From assembly GCF_013391635.1 (NCBI RefSeq), contig NZ_JACAWU010000001.1, forward strand, positions 62,001-126,000: DNA of 64,000 nt, given 5' to 3'. A program made the position numbers and the translations under genes. Shown here piece after piece: positions 26,706 through 36,197 of this stretch. The notes under the pieces are model-generated. The model was not told the DNA's origin. It did no database searches and saw nothing but the letters and a program-made list of their open reading frames with translations. This DNA is from Natronomonas gomsonensis (GTDB lineage: Archaea; Halobacteriota; Halobacteria; Halobacteriales; Haloarculaceae). How positions within the stretch are numbered: the first letter of the stretch is position 1; each line of letters begins with the position of its first letter.

Positions 26706-27202
26706 GCGACACCCGCGACAGCATCGAGCGACACATCCGGGAGGACCCGGGCGTCCACTTCAACGAGTTGGTCCGGACGCTGGACCTCGCGCCGGGACAG
26801 GTCCAGTATCACGTCCGAAAGCTCCGGCGTCGAAGCGCCGTCGTCACCGACGAACTGTTCGGTCGGACCCACTACTACCCGCCGGAGTACGACGAGTGGG
26901 AGCGGGCGGCACTGGCACTGCTGCGCCGGGAGACGAGCGCCGAAATCGTCGCGGCGCTGCTCGACGAGGGACCGAGCCGGCCCGTCGACATCGCCGAATC
27001 GGTCGGTATCGCTCGCAGCACGCTCTCGTGGCACACCGAGCGACTCGCCGAGGCCGGCTTACTCGAGAAGCGCTACGACGGCCACCAACTCGCCGTCGTC
27101 GACGCCGACCGGACCGCCGAACTGCTGGACACCGCCGACCCGCGGCTCCCCGAGCGACTCGTCGACCGCTTTACGCGACTCGTCGACGCGCTGTTGGAAT
27201 AA
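26702..27202 (+). CDS. Tandem winged-helix transcriptional regulator
   Basis: 166 aa, GTG start overlapping the previous stop (GTGA). Two winged-helix units lie at about 8-60 (LAPGQVQYHVRKLRRR) and 85-150 (IARSTLSWHTERLAEAG). Basic recognition helices support DNA binding. No sensor domain is present, so the overlapping membrane protein may supply the signal. Confidence 0.9.
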   Translation: MSDTRDSIERHIREDPGVHFNELVRTLDLAPGQVQYHVRKLRRRSAVVTDELFGRTHYYPPEYDEWERAALALLRRETSAEIVAALLDEGPSRPVDIAESVGIARSTLSWHTERLAEAGLLEKRYDGHQLAVVDADRTAELLDTADPRLPERLVDRFTRLVDALLE

Positions 27203-27276
27203 CGGACGACGACAGTCCGCATGATTCGACGGTCGGACCAGAATCCAAATACGGGTCCCGAACCGACGCACACGTA

Positions 27277-28356
27277 ATGCAACGCCGCGACTACGTTCGT
27301 GCTTGCCTCGGTGCCGGTGCCGTCGGAGTGGCCGGCTGTTCGGACCTCATCCGGACGCGGGAAGTCACCTCCACGCCACCGATTCTCGAGGACCGACCCG
27401 ACCGCGTGTACTACCCGACGCACGTCGACGGGATGGCGATGGTCGACATGGCCGAAACCGACGACGGCGAGTACGCCTTCGCGCTGATGTACACCTACCC
27501 GCACCGCTTCTGGCGGGTCGACGCGACGACGACCCAACCTGATGAGGCCAACCTCCACGACGTCGACGGGAGCAACGACATCCACCTCATGGCGGTCGTC
27601 TGGGACCCTCAGACGGGCCGGGTCCTCCCGGATACGGGTATGAGCGTCGACATCGCCCGCGACGGCGACGCACTGGACGAACAGGTCATCTACCCGATGC
27701 TGTCGGCGCGGATGGGCTTTCACTACGGCGCCAACTTCAAACTCGACGGCGAGGGCACCTACGACGTGACGATGTCGGTCGGCGGCACGAACGTCCGCCG
27801 GACGGGCGAGTACGTGGGCCGCTTCGACGACCCGGCCAGCGTCACGGTCCCCTTCGAGTTCACCACCGAGAAGCGCGACGAACTCGGCATCGAGCGGGCG
27901 GGCGACCGGGCCGGCGAGGCCGCCGTCCCGTCGGTCATGGAGATGAACCACCCCCTCGGCGTCGCACCTGACCCGGAGGAACTACCCGGAACCCATCACG
28001 GAACCACCGAGAGCGACGAGGCGAAACTGGCAGTCCTTTCGCTTTCGGAGCGACCAGAGGGCGTCGACGGTGACGGCGGTTACCTCGCGATATCTGCCCG
28101 AACGCCGTACAACGAACTCGTGTTGCCGGGGATGGCCCTGGACGCGACAATCGAACGCGACGGCGAGACCGTCTTCGAGGGGGCGCTCGAACGCACCTTC
28201 GACGACGGCCTCGATTACCACTACGGCGCGGCCATCGACGACGTGCAGGCGGGCGACGAACTCACGCTCGAAGTCGTCACGCACCCGCAGGTGGCCCGCC
28301 ACGAGGGCTACGAGACGGCATTCCTCCAGATGCCGAACGCCGAGTTGACGCTGTAG
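27277..28356 (+). CDS. Tat lipoprotein, P19/Tp34-like iron-transport family
   Basis: 359 aa from ATG 27277. RRDYVRACLGAG followed by the lipobox VAGCSD gives a Tat-exported lipoprotein. The mature domain contains a His/Met-rich beta-sandwich (HLMAVVWDPQTGRVLPDTGMSVDI; MGFHYGANFKL), as in Fe/Cu-binding Tp34/P19 proteins. A second, similar sandwich with DYHYGAAIDDVQ near the C-terminus looks like a DUF7350-type domain. Likely extracellular metal binding; iron is inferred from the family. Confidence 0.85.
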   Translation: MQRRDYVRACLGAGAVGVAGCSDLIRTREVTSTPPILEDRPDRVYYPTHVDGMAMVDMAETDDGEYAFALMYTYPHRFWRVDATTTQPDEANLHDVDGSNDIHLMAVVWDPQTGRVLPDTGMSVDIARDGDALDEQVIYPMLSARMGFHYGANFKLDGEGTYDVTMSVGGTNVRRTGEYVGRFDDPASVTVPFEFTTEKRDELGIERAGDRAGEAAVPSVMEMNHPLGVAPDPEELPGTHHGTTESDEAKLAVLSLSERPEGVDGDGGYLAISARTPYNELVLPGMALDATIERDGETVFEGALERTFDDGLDYHYGAAIDDVQAGDELTLEVVTHPQVARHEGYETAFLQMPNAELTL

Positions 28357-28397
28357 TTCGACACCGCAGTTTTGAGGGACCGGACCGTAGGCCGACC

Positions 28398-29117
28398 GTG
28401 GCCTCCGAGTGTGCCGTCTGTGGCGACGACGCGACGGTCAGCGACGCCTGCCCGCACTGCGGTGGAGCGTACTGTCCCGACCACCGCCCGCCCGACGCCC
28501 ACGACTGTCCGGGGACGGCCGCCGGAACGACGACCGGATGGCGACTCGACCTCGACGGGGCAGCTAGGGGGCGAGAAGACACCGACCGCGAGACACCATC
28601 GCTGTCGTCGCTGTTCCGGCCGGGCGTCGGCCTCGCCGTGTTGACGCTCGTCGTCGTCGGCCTCGCGTTAGGTGCCGTCGCCGCCGTCGGCCCCTTCGAC
28701 AGTGGCGGACTCGACGCCGACGCGGTCGAAACCCACATCGAGGACGGAAGCGACGCTGCGCGGGCTGACGCTGGCGTGGGAACGACCGAACACGACGAAT
28801 CACTCGCCGCGGTCGCCCGCGCACACAGCCGCGACATGCGCGACCGAGGGTTCGTCAACCACACGAACCCCGACGGTGAGAGTCCGCAAGACAGAGTCGA
28901 CGCTGCCGGGCTCGACTGTCGAGTCGGCGAGAACATCTACCAGACGCCCCGTGGCGGCATCGCCACCTCCGAGCGCGCCGTCGCCGACCACGTCGTCCGG
29001 TCGTGGCTCGATTCGCCGGGGCACCGCCGGACGCTATTGCGAGACCGCTACACGAGACAGGGCGTCGGCGTCGCACTGGGCGAGGACGCCGTCTACGTCA
29101 CGCAACTGTTCTGCTGA
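28398..29117 (+). CDS. AN1-type zinc finger, transmembrane helix, CAP/SCP domain fusion
   Basis: 239 aa, GTG start. Residues 5-37 form a cytoplasmic AN1-like zinc finger (CAVCGD, CPHCGGAYCPDH, then His/Cys). A transmembrane helix lies at about 75-95. The outside CAP domain (105-239) has AHSRDMRDRGFVNH, GENIYQTP and SWLDSPGHRRTLL with the usual His/Glu residues. CAP domains act as secreted hydrolases or lipid-binding proteins. The finger would link surface activity to a cytosolic partner. Confidence 0.88.
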   Translation: MASECAVCGDDATVSDACPHCGGAYCPDHRPPDAHDCPGTAAGTTTGWRLDLDGAARGREDTDRETPSLSSLFRPGVGLAVLTLVVVGLALGAVAAVGPFDSGGLDADAVETHIEDGSDAARADAGVGTTEHDESLAAVARAHSRDMRDRGFVNHTNPDGESPQDRVDAAGLDCRVGENIYQTPRGGIATSERAVADHVVRSWLDSPGHRRTLLRDRYTRQGVGVALGEDAVYVTQLFC

Positions 29118-29132
29118 AAAGCGACGACCGAC

Positions 29133-29474
29133 CTAATTGACGTACTTCCGCTGGAACTCCTCGTCGGTCTTCGTGAGATACAGGATGCCCTCGATGAGAC
29201 CGACGAGGGCCGGGATGGCCGTCCAGAAGAAACAGAGATACAGCACACCCATCCCCGTCTCGCCGAGGTAGAACTTGTGGACGCCGAGACCGCCGAGCAG
29301 GATGGCGAGAACGCCCGCCGTGACGCGGTCCTTATCGTAGTCCTGTGCGGGGGATTTCTGTCTGACGCCGCACTCCGGGCAGATTTCGGCTTCCATCTTG
29401 ATTATCTCGCCACAACTCGAACAGTACTGTTCGTCCTCTGCCGGGCCGCCAGCGTCTCCAGGTTCGGTCGACAT
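29133..29474 (-). CDS. Zinc-ribbon plus TM2-domain membrane protein
   Basis: 113 aa from ATG 29474. An N-terminal zinc ribbon (YCSSCGE and CPECGV) is followed by a TM2 domain with two helices and the conserved LLGGLGVHKFYLG motif. Function of TM2 proteins in archaea is unknown. Convergent with the CAP-domain gene. Confidence 0.88.
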   Translation of the reverse strand: MSTEPGDAGGPAEDEQYCSSCGEIIKMEAEICPECGVRQKSPAQDYDKDRVTAGVLAILLGGLGVHKFYLGETGMGVLYLCFFWTAIPALVGLIEGILYLTKTDEEFQRKYVN

Positions 29475-29518
29475 ACTCGGAGTTGCTCCGCGCGACCGTA
29501 TATAACTGACCCCCGAAA

Positions 29519-29965
29519 TCAACCATCGGCACGGCGGGAAACCGCGAGAAGTACGCCCGCGACGGCGGCGTAGACGACGCCGACCGCGAGTATCCGAGTG
29601 TCGCCGTCGACGAGGAGGCCCACGAGCCCGACGCCGTAGGCGAACCCGAGGAGGCCGCCACTGGAGGTCCGAATGACGTTGTGCCCCCGTCTGTCGGTGA
29701 ACGTCGTCGCCGCCCAGTCGAGCAGCGCCGGAATCGGGAGGAAAGCGACGACGGCGAGGCTGCCGAGCACCGTCGGCCCGAGAAGCGCCGCGAGGACACC
29801 CAGTGCGATACCGGGGTAAATCCCGAAACACCGCGCACACAGGCGGACGCGACGGCCGAAGACGACCGGTGCGTAACACCGGTAGTGCTCGTCGGGGCCG
29901 TGATGCGCGAGGAGATACCCCCGCGTTTCCGACAGGGCGGCCCGAATTCCCGCTCGGTCGACCAT
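29519..29965 (-). CDS. DUF2085-family membrane protein
   Basis: 148 aa from ATG 29965; ATG 29977 is an alternative. Cysteines in YRCYAPVVFGRRVRLCARCFGIYPG match the DUF2085 signature, which looks metal-binding. Three to four transmembrane helices follow. Function unknown. It is divergent from the DUF2391 gene. Confidence 0.85.
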   Translation of the reverse strand: MVDRAGIRAALSETRGYLLAHHGPDEHYRCYAPVVFGRRVRLCARCFGIYPGIALGVLAALLGPTVLGSLAVVAFLPIPALLDWAATTFTDRRGHNVIRTSSGGLLGFAYGVGLVGLLVDGDTRILAVGVVYAAVAGVLLAVSRRADG

Positions 29966-30014
29966 CGCCTCGGACAACGGTGCCGTTTTACTTATCGCTG
30001 CCGACGGGGCGAGT

Positions 30015-30443
30015 ATGCGCCGAATCCGGCCTCAACGGCGGTTCCGGCTCGCCGACTCGGCCCAGCAAGTCGTTGGCGGGTTCCTGCTCGCCGGGCCGTT
30101 CGTCGTCACCGAGGAGGTGTGGACGCTGGCACGCCACATGAACCTGCTCCAGTCGCTGCTGACGGTCACCATCGTTTTCGCTATCGGCTACGCGGCGCTG
30201 TACAAAGCCGCCGGACGCGACCCCGACGACGATACGGAGCTCGCGGGTGTTCCCGCCCGATTCGTCTCGTTGATGCTCGTCTCCTACGGTTCGGTCGCGA
30301 TTCTCGCGATGGCGTTCGGCGCCCCCGGCACCTTCCTCGATGACCTCGCCGGCGTCGAGATGGTCGTCGTCACCCTTCGCGCCATCGCCGTCGGCGCGGT
30401 GTTCAGCGTCGTCGGCGCCGCGACCGCCGACTCCGTGTTCTGA
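30015..30443 (+). CDS. DUF2391-family membrane protein
   Basis: 142 aa with four hydrophobic segments and the DUF2391 start FRLADSAQQVVGGFLLAGPFVVTEEVW. Family function unknown. It shares a short promoter gap with the divergent DUF2085 gene. Confidence 0.85.
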   Translation: MRRIRPQRRFRLADSAQQVVGGFLLAGPFVVTEEVWTLARHMNLLQSLLTVTIVFAIGYAALYKAAGRDPDDDTELAGVPARFVSLMLVSYGSVAILAMAFGAPGTFLDDLAGVEMVVVTLRAIAVGAVFSVVGAATADSVF

Positions 30444-30509
30444 GCCCTCGGGAGTAGGAACGTTCGCCGGTGGGAGAGAACGTATCCGTCTCGACCCCCG
30501 ATGGCGGGT

Positions 30510-31802
30510 ATGCATCGGCCGACGCGACGGACGTTGCTCGCCTGTGGTGTTGCCGGCCTGACGACGACCGCCGGCTGTTTCGCGGGCGAGGCCGACGAGT
30601 TCCCCACCGGCGAGGGCGAAGCGACGTGGCCGGCGACGCCGACGTGGGGCCCGGCCGAGGGGTCGCCACTGGACGCCGAGGTGACGGCGACGACCGCCGT
30701 CGAGAACCTCTCGATTCCGTGGGATTTGACCTTCGCCGGCGGCGAGGCACTTTTCACCGAACGGACCGGCGGTGTCCGGCTGTTCGAGGCCGAAACACTG
30801 GCGACGGAGACGGGCTTACAGCCCGACGACGCGAGGGCCGTGCTCTCGGCGAGTGACCTCCCCGACCGAACCGGCCCCGGCGAGGGCGGCACCCTCGGTC
30901 TCGCCACCCACCCCGAATACCCGGACCCGCGGGCGCTGTTCGTCTACTACACCGCCGCCGACGACCTCCGGAACCGAGTCGTCCGCTACGACATCGATGC
31001 CGACGAGGTCTCGGTCGTCGTCGACGGGATTCCGGCCAACGACTGGCACAACGGCGGCCGCATCGAAGTCGGCCCCAACGGCCACCTCTGGATACTGGCC
31101 GGAGACGCACAGGAAGGCGCCGACATCGCACAGGACCCCGATTCCCTCGGCGGTGCGGTACTTCGAGTGACCCTCGACGGCGACCCCGCACCCAACAACC
31201 CCGACTTCGGGGCGGGCGGCGACCCCCGAACGTACACGCTCGGCCACCGGAACCCTCAGGGCCTCGCGTTCACGCCGGACGGGGAGCCACTTGTCGCCGA
31301 ACACGGGCCGCTGAACCGCGACGAGGTGTCGGCGCTTCGCCCCGGCGCCAATTACGGCTGGAACGTCGCCCGCGGTGGCCCCGGCGGGGTCCAGTACAAC
31401 GCCTACGGCGAGGACGAGGCGTTCACGCCGCCGCTTCTCAACACCGGCGCCGACACGACGTGGGCGCCCTCCGGCAGCACGTTCTACACGGGGGACGCAA
31501 TATCGGCGTGGCACAACCGACTGTTCGTCGCCGGCCTGCGTTCCCAGACGCTGTTCTGTATGACGCTCGACGCCGACGGCGCCGGCCCCGACGGGGGGAG
31601 ACGCTTCGACGCAGACTGGCTCGACGACCGCTACACGGCGACCGCACACCGACTGTACGACGGCGAGTTCGGCCGCCTACGCCACGTCGAGGAAGGCCCC
31701 GACGGCGCACTGTACCTGCTCACCTCGAACCGCGACGGTCGGACGCTCACCGATTTTCCAGTCGACTCCGACGACCGAATCCTCAGAATCGAGCCGACGT
31801 GA
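30510..31802 (+). CDS. PQQ-dependent sugar dehydrogenase-like lipoprotein
   Basis: 430 aa from ATG 30510; an ATG at 30501 is 3 codons earlier. PTRRTLLACGVAGLTTTAG with lipobox AGCFA indicates Tat export and lipid anchoring. The six-bladed beta-propeller of soluble glucose/sorbosone dehydrogenases is marked by NLSIPWDLTF, HNGGRIEVGPNGHLWI, LGHRNPQGLAF and AEHGPLNRDE. It would oxidise an extracellular aldose with PQQ, if the cofactor is available; no pqq genes are in the window. Confidence 0.92.
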   Translation: MHRPTRRTLLACGVAGLTTTAGCFAGEADEFPTGEGEATWPATPTWGPAEGSPLDAEVTATTAVENLSIPWDLTFAGGEALFTERTGGVRLFEAETLATETGLQPDDARAVLSASDLPDRTGPGEGGTLGLATHPEYPDPRALFVYYTAADDLRNRVVRYDIDADEVSVVVDGIPANDWHNGGRIEVGPNGHLWILAGDAQEGADIAQDPDSLGGAVLRVTLDGDPAPNNPDFGAGGDPRTYTLGHRNPQGLAFTPDGEPLVAEHGPLNRDEVSALRPGANYGWNVARGGPGGVQYNAYGEDEAFTPPLLNTGADTTWAPSGSTFYTGDAISAWHNRLFVAGLRSQTLFCMTLDADGAGPDGGRRFDADWLDDRYTATAHRLYDGEFGRLRHVEEGPDGALYLLTSNRDGRTLTDFPVDSDDRILRIEPT

Positions 31803-31838
31803 GCGGAGCTATTTGTCGGTTCGACACGAAGCGGTAGT

Positions 31839-32348
31839 GTGTTCCGAAACGCGAGAGAGACGGGACCGGTCGTGTTGGTCCCGCTGGCGTGGGCGTTCGT
31901 CACCGCCGCCCACATCGGTATCGTCGACTCGTATACCCTCTTCGTCGCCCACGTCGTGATGAGCGTCCTGCTCGCGGCCTTCGCCGTCACCTCCTGGCGG
32001 GAGATGAGCGAGGGGGTGCTGTGGGCGTGGCGAACCGTCATCGCAGTGGGGTTCCTCATTACGGTGGCCGGAACGGTCGGTTTCCGCGTTGAGGAGTCCG
32101 CGAGAGTGCTGTTTTCGGTCGCGCTGTACGGCTGGATGCTCCTGCCCGCCGCCGGATTCGTCTACACCGGTCGACGCGTACAGGAGGGCGCGTGGATTTA
32201 TTTCGGCGGGGCGGTGCTATGCGGTCTCGGTGCGGTCGGCTACGCGCTCGGCGTCGCCACCGGAACCGACCCCGCGCTCGCGGCGTCACTCGCACTCGTC
32301 GGCGTCGGTCAAACCGCGGGAATCGCCGATGCCGTCTATCGGTACTGA
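31839..32348 (+). CDS. Polytopic membrane protein, unknown
   Basis: 169 aa, GTG start, with five to six hydrophobic helices and an Ala/Gly/Val-rich composition. No motif or family recognised. It follows the sugar dehydrogenase by 36 nt on the same strand, so co-transcription is possible. Confidence 0.7.
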   Translation: MFRNARETGPVVLVPLAWAFVTAAHIGIVDSYTLFVAHVVMSVLLAAFAVTSWREMSEGVLWAWRTVIAVGFLITVAGTVGFRVEESARVLFSVALYGWMLLPAAGFVYTGRRVQEGAWIYFGGAVLCGLGAVGYALGVATGTDPALAASLALVGVGQTAGIADAVYRY

Positions 32349-32354
32349 GTCGAG

Positions 32355-33284
32355 TTAGTCGCCGACGCCCTCCAGTTCGGTGAGCGATTCGAGGTCGGGC
32401 ACCTCCTCGGCGGCGTCTTTGATTTGCTCCATTCGCTGGAGGTGTTTTTCGGTGGCGAACTGCTGGAGTTCCTCGGGACTGGGCCCGATGTCCTCGCGGT
32501 ACTCCTCGTCGGGGTTGGCGGCGATGCCGTCGACCAACGGCAGGAGTTCGTTGACCGTCTCGTCGAGCAGCGAGGGGTCGACGTCGCCCTCGGAGACGAG
32601 TTCTTTGAGTTTCGCCATCCCGAAGCCGACGTGTCGCCCCTCGTCCTGTCGGATGAGCGTAAAGCCCTCGTACAGCCCGGGCAGGTGCGGAAGGTCGGGA
32701 TGGTTGTCCTTCGAGTACGCCTGTTGAAGCCCGTAGTAGCCGGTCTGAGCGAGGATGCCCTCGATGACGAGGTGATAGTGACAGTACGCGCGTGCGAAGT
32801 TGTCCGGCGTCGGCTCATCGAGCAGCCGGTGCATCGCTTCCTCGTTGCGCTCGAAGAGGTCGTTGTACTCCTCGTTGAACCACTTCTCGTCGGTCGGCGA
32901 GGAGGTCTCGAAGCCGAGCTCCTCCTCGACGGGGTGGATGACCTCCCGCCAGTAGCGGTCGAAGTGGTCGGTGTGTTTGCCCTCCTCGTACAACTGCGTC
33001 GTGATGAACAGTTGGTCGTCGATGTCGTCGAGCGCCGTCGCAAGCGGCGCGAGGTCCTCGGTGACCGCCTGCTCGCCGGCACCGAAGCGGGCCACACCCA
33101 TCCGGAAGTTGTCGAATCGCGCTTCGGCGTCGGGTTCGGACTCCAGGGACTCGACCAGCGCCTCGCGGTCGGCCTCGAGGTCGATGTCGAAGGGGTCCCA
33201 GTGTCGTTCGACGGCGTTGCGGTAGTAGCGCGTCCCCCGACTCTCTCGGTCGAGTTGGAGGTGTCGTGTGCTATCTATATTCAT
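32355..33284 (-). CDS. R2-like ligand-binding oxidase (R2lox)
   Basis: 309 aa. The ferritin-like metal ligands are Glu71 (GAGEQAV), Glu101/His104 (EEGKH), Glu175 (LVIEG) and Glu215/His218 (DEGRH). Val74 (EQAV) and Tyr170 (YHLVIE) match the residues that form the Val-Tyr ether crosslink of R2lox. This makes it an Mn/Fe oxidase rather than a true ribonucleotide reductase small subunit, although databases often call it RNR beta. No RNR large subunit is nearby. The physiological substrate is unknown. Confidence 0.9.
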   Translation of the reverse strand: MNIDSTRHLQLDRESRGTRYYRNAVERHWDPFDIDLEADREALVESLESEPDAEARFDNFRMGVARFGAGEQAVTEDLAPLATALDDIDDQLFITTQLYEEGKHTDHFDRYWREVIHPVEEELGFETSSPTDEKWFNEEYNDLFERNEEAMHRLLDEPTPDNFARAYCHYHLVIEGILAQTGYYGLQQAYSKDNHPDLPHLPGLYEGFTLIRQDEGRHVGFGMAKLKELVSEGDVDPSLLDETVNELLPLVDGIAANPDEEYREDIGPSPEELQQFATEKHLQRMEQIKDAAEEVPDLESLTELEGVGD

Positions 33285-33372
33285 GAGTCTCCATGACGTT
33301 TCACACGAACCAGTATAGAGGTTACACCCCGCACTGAAGGTCCATTCAAGAGGTACATCGAACGCGCGGCGC

Positions 33373-34104
33373 TCAGAACGTGTACGCCAGCATCACTTCG
33401 TCGACGTGGTCGCCGTCGATGGTGTAGTGGTCCTTGCGGATGCCTTCGGTGTCCCAGCCGTGGTTTTCGAGGAAGACGATGGCCTCGTCGTTGGTCGTCG
33501 GGACGCTGTTGTACACCTTCCGGTAGCCGTTGGCCTCCGCCCAATCGAGGGCGCGTTCGAGCAGTCGGCTCCCGATGCCGTTGTCCTGGTAGTCCCCACG
33601 GACGCCGACGGTGAGTTGGGCGGTGCTCTGGAGTTTATCGACCTGCGGCAAATCGAGGTGTGCCCACCCGATGACGTCGCCGTCGACGGTGGCGACGAAG
33701 AACACCCGCGATTCGACGCTGTTGTGCCGCGTCACGGCGTCCTCGTACAGCAGTTGCTCGGCGATGGATTCGGCGACGACGTAGGTATCTTTCGCCGTCA
33801 CGTCGCGGATAGTGTCGATGAGCCCGTCGAAATCCGACTGCTTGGCCGGCCGAATCGTGTACTCGATGTCGCCGGCGGTGTAGGACTCCACCGACCCCAC
33901 GTCGAGAGCGACCTGTAGCGTCCCGCCGTCGTCTTCGAGATACCCCCTCGATTCCAGCTGTTCGAGCGCCTCGCTGAACTCCTCGGGCGGCAGCGACGTG
34001 ACCTCTCGAACCCGATGCCGCGCCGCGGTGCCGTGCCGTTCGACGTACTGGTAAATTTCCTCTCCGGCCTCCGTTTCGAACGTCGGCCGCTCGGTCGTCT
34101 CCAT
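33373..34104 (-). CDS. Winged-helix plus GNAT acetyltransferase fusion
   Basis: 243 aa from ATG 34104; in-frame starts up to 39 codons earlier exist but read as leader. An N-terminal winged helix (about 5-60) precedes a GNAT domain with the acetyl-CoA loop VRGDYQDNGIGSRLLERAL. N- or metabolite acetylation controlled by, or acting on, a DNA-bound complex is plausible. Typical of haloarchaea. Confidence 0.9.
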   Translation of the reverse strand: METTERPTFETEAGEEIYQYVERHGTAARHRVREVTSLPPEEFSEALEQLESRGYLEDDGGTLQVALDVGSVESYTAGDIEYTIRPAKQSDFDGLIDTIRDVTAKDTYVVAESIAEQLLYEDAVTRHNSVESRVFFVATVDGDVIGWAHLDLPQVDKLQSTAQLTVGVRGDYQDNGIGSRLLERALDWAEANGYRKVYNSVPTTNDEAIVFLENHGWDTEGIRKDHYTIDGDHVDEVMLAYTF

Positions 34105-34401
34105 ATCCGAGCCGACGAGGGAGACGTACTTCAGTTCTTGGTTCGTGGTACCGTGAAACGTACTTCCGCGGACGACCATTAGTTTCAGCGGTCGCACGGA
34201 AAGCCATCGATTACGAACCACCTACCGGCCCGTTCGACCGACGATGACGGTGGCCGACGGCGACACAGTTGGGCGGTTCCCGTTGGTCCCGAGGGTCCTC
34301 GCAGGGAACGCGTGGATGGATTCGTTTTGTTTGCATGTAGTTGCAGTGAACCATCCAGTAGGCGCTAGATAACGAAGCAGGGGTCACCACTCGGGGTCGG
34401 T

Positions 34402-35556
34402 ATGGCTTCCCGACAGCGGTTGGCCACTCCCACGAAGTCGTCTGACGTGGTCGTTCGACCGTACGTACCGGCGGACAGAGAGCAGTTCCTCTCACTGTAC
34501 GAGACGGTCTGGGGGCGTCGAAAGGGACGGGAGTGGTTCGACTGGCGCTTCTCGGCGAACCCTTATGGGGACGATATCCGGATGGTGATCGCCGAGGTGG
34601 ACGGCGAGATGGTGGGTGCCGAGCCGTTGCTCCCGTTCCGTCTGCGCGTCGGCTCGCGGACGCTCGATGCCGACCAGCCGGTCGATTGGATCGTCCATCC
34701 GGACCACCAACGAAAGGGAATCTTTAGCCGGATGACGACCTTCCTCCTCGAACAGTACGACGACACCGATTTGCTGTTCAACTTCCCGAGCGATGCCCTC
34801 CGTCCCGGACTGGAGAAATTCGACTGGACCGTGGCCGGCGAGGTCTCGATGAGCCACCGGGTCCAGCGTCCGTCCAAACTCCTCTCGTGGACCGGAGCCG
34901 ACGGTGCTCTCGCGGACGTGCTGTCGGCCCCCCTCGATATAGCCGCAAACGGGGGACTTGCGCTCCTCGACCGCATCACCACGCCACCGGGTGATGTGAC
35001 GGTCGAACGGCACTCCGAGCTTCCCGTCGAGACCCTCGCCGAACTGTACGCGTCGGCGGTTCCCGAGCGGGTTCACATCCCCCGAGACGAAGCGTTCCTG
35101 GAGTGGCGCTTCGGGAACCCCTGCTGGGAGACGACGACCTACGTCGCTGTCCGAGATGGCACCCCCGTCGGGAGCATCGTGACCGCGACCGAGCAGTTGG
35201 GTTCCTGTACTCGAACGAACCTCCTCGATATCCAACCGATGGACGACTTCGGTCCCGGAGCGTCGTCCGACGCCTTCGAGGCGCTCGTCTCCGAGGTCAT
35301 TGCCGACCACCGGAGCGTCGACGTGTTGAGAGCGCCGACGACAGCATCACCGGAACTGCTCCGTCGATACGGGTTCCTGTCCGACGCCGCGTTTCCGCTC
35401 TCCCGCGTGACCGCCCCTTCGACGCACGTCGTGCGTCCACTGGGAGGCCCCCAGCAAGGGGACCCGACCACCGACCGGGAGTTCGATATCGACGGGGTGG
35501 GGCTACTGGACGCCGAGAACTGGCTCCTACTGCCTGCGGACCTCGACATCGAGTAA
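34402..35556 (+). CDS. GNAT-fold N-acetyltransferase
   Basis: 384 aa. The N-terminal half has a GNAT acetyl-CoA motif (VDWIVHPDHQRKGIFSRM). The C-terminal half reads as a second, degenerate GNAT-like unit. Conserved WFDWRFSANP and FLEWRFGNP are a duplicated signature often seen in surface-glycan acyltransferases. It opens a run of three same-strand genes ending with a FkbM methyltransferase. Confidence 0.85.
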   Translation: MASRQRLATPTKSSDVVVRPYVPADREQFLSLYETVWGRRKGREWFDWRFSANPYGDDIRMVIAEVDGEMVGAEPLLPFRLRVGSRTLDADQPVDWIVHPDHQRKGIFSRMTTFLLEQYDDTDLLFNFPSDALRPGLEKFDWTVAGEVSMSHRVQRPSKLLSWTGADGALADVLSAPLDIAANGGLALLDRITTPPGDVTVERHSELPVETLAELYASAVPERVHIPRDEAFLEWRFGNPCWETTTYVAVRDGTPVGSIVTATEQLGSCTRTNLLDIQPMDDFGPGASSDAFEALVSEVIADHRSVDVLRAPTTASPELLRRYGFLSDAAFPLSRVTAPSTHVVRPLGGPQQGDPTTDREFDIDGVGLLDAENWLLLPADLDIE

Positions 35557-35563
35557 GTCGAAC

Positions 35564-36136
35564 GTGACGGACACCGACCCCATCGCTAACGTCGATTTGA
35601 CGGGTAGCGACTACGTCATCAAACGGAGTCTGTTTCGAACCGAGTTCCGCGTCTACGACGATTCGGGGACCCTCGTGTTGAAGACGAGACGGAAGCGGTT
35701 CGAGATGAGAGAGACGTTCCCGCTTCTCGACTCATCGGGCCGGCCGGCGTACGACGTCGAAGCCGGGAGCGTCTTCGAGTTCGCCGGCGACTACACGCTC
35801 ACGGAGGCCGGCACCGACGACGTCATCGCCGTCCTCGAAAGGGATTGTACCTCGTTCAAACACGTCTGGCGGGTCCGCTCGCCCGACGGCGACCTCTGGG
35901 CGGTCATCGAATCACAGCGCACGCTGTTGGACGCCGCACGGAACGTCGTCGAAGTCATCGGCTGGCGGCCACGCGAGTACACCATCACCGGCCCGAACGG
36001 CGAGGCGTTTGGTCGACTCGAAGGCCGCTTCTCGCTTTGGGATACCCATGACCTCCACGTCGGCGACTCCGGGGACGCACCGAAAGAGAGCCTCGTCGCC
36101 GCTGCCATCGCTATCGACGCCCTAGAGGGAAACTGA
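35564..36136 (+). CDS. LURP-one/Tubby-like beta-barrel protein
   Basis: 190 aa, GTG start 7 nt after the GNAT gene. It has repeated beta-hairpins, with DYVIKRSLFRTEFRVYDDSG, FEFAGDYTLTE and GPNGEAFGRLEGRFSLW. These fit the LURP-one-related/scramblase-like fold. Function unknown, perhaps membrane or phosphoinositide-type binding. Confidence 0.85.
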   Translation: MTDTDPIANVDLTGSDYVIKRSLFRTEFRVYDDSGTLVLKTRRKRFEMRETFPLLDSSGRPAYDVEAGSVFEFAGDYTLTEAGTDDVIAVLERDCTSFKHVWRVRSPDGDLWAVIESQRTLLDAARNVVEVIGWRPREYTITGPNGEAFGRLEGRFSLWDTHDLHVGDSGDAPKESLVAAAIAIDALEGN

Positions 36137-36197
36137 CACCGCATTCCGGCCGGGCTATCCGACGCATAACTTTATTTCCAGTTGAGTTTCGGGCAGT

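Noticed and set aside
32355..33284. Ribonucleotide reductase small subunit
   Set aside because: The Val-Tyr crosslink residues and short length favour R2lox, and no large subunit is near.
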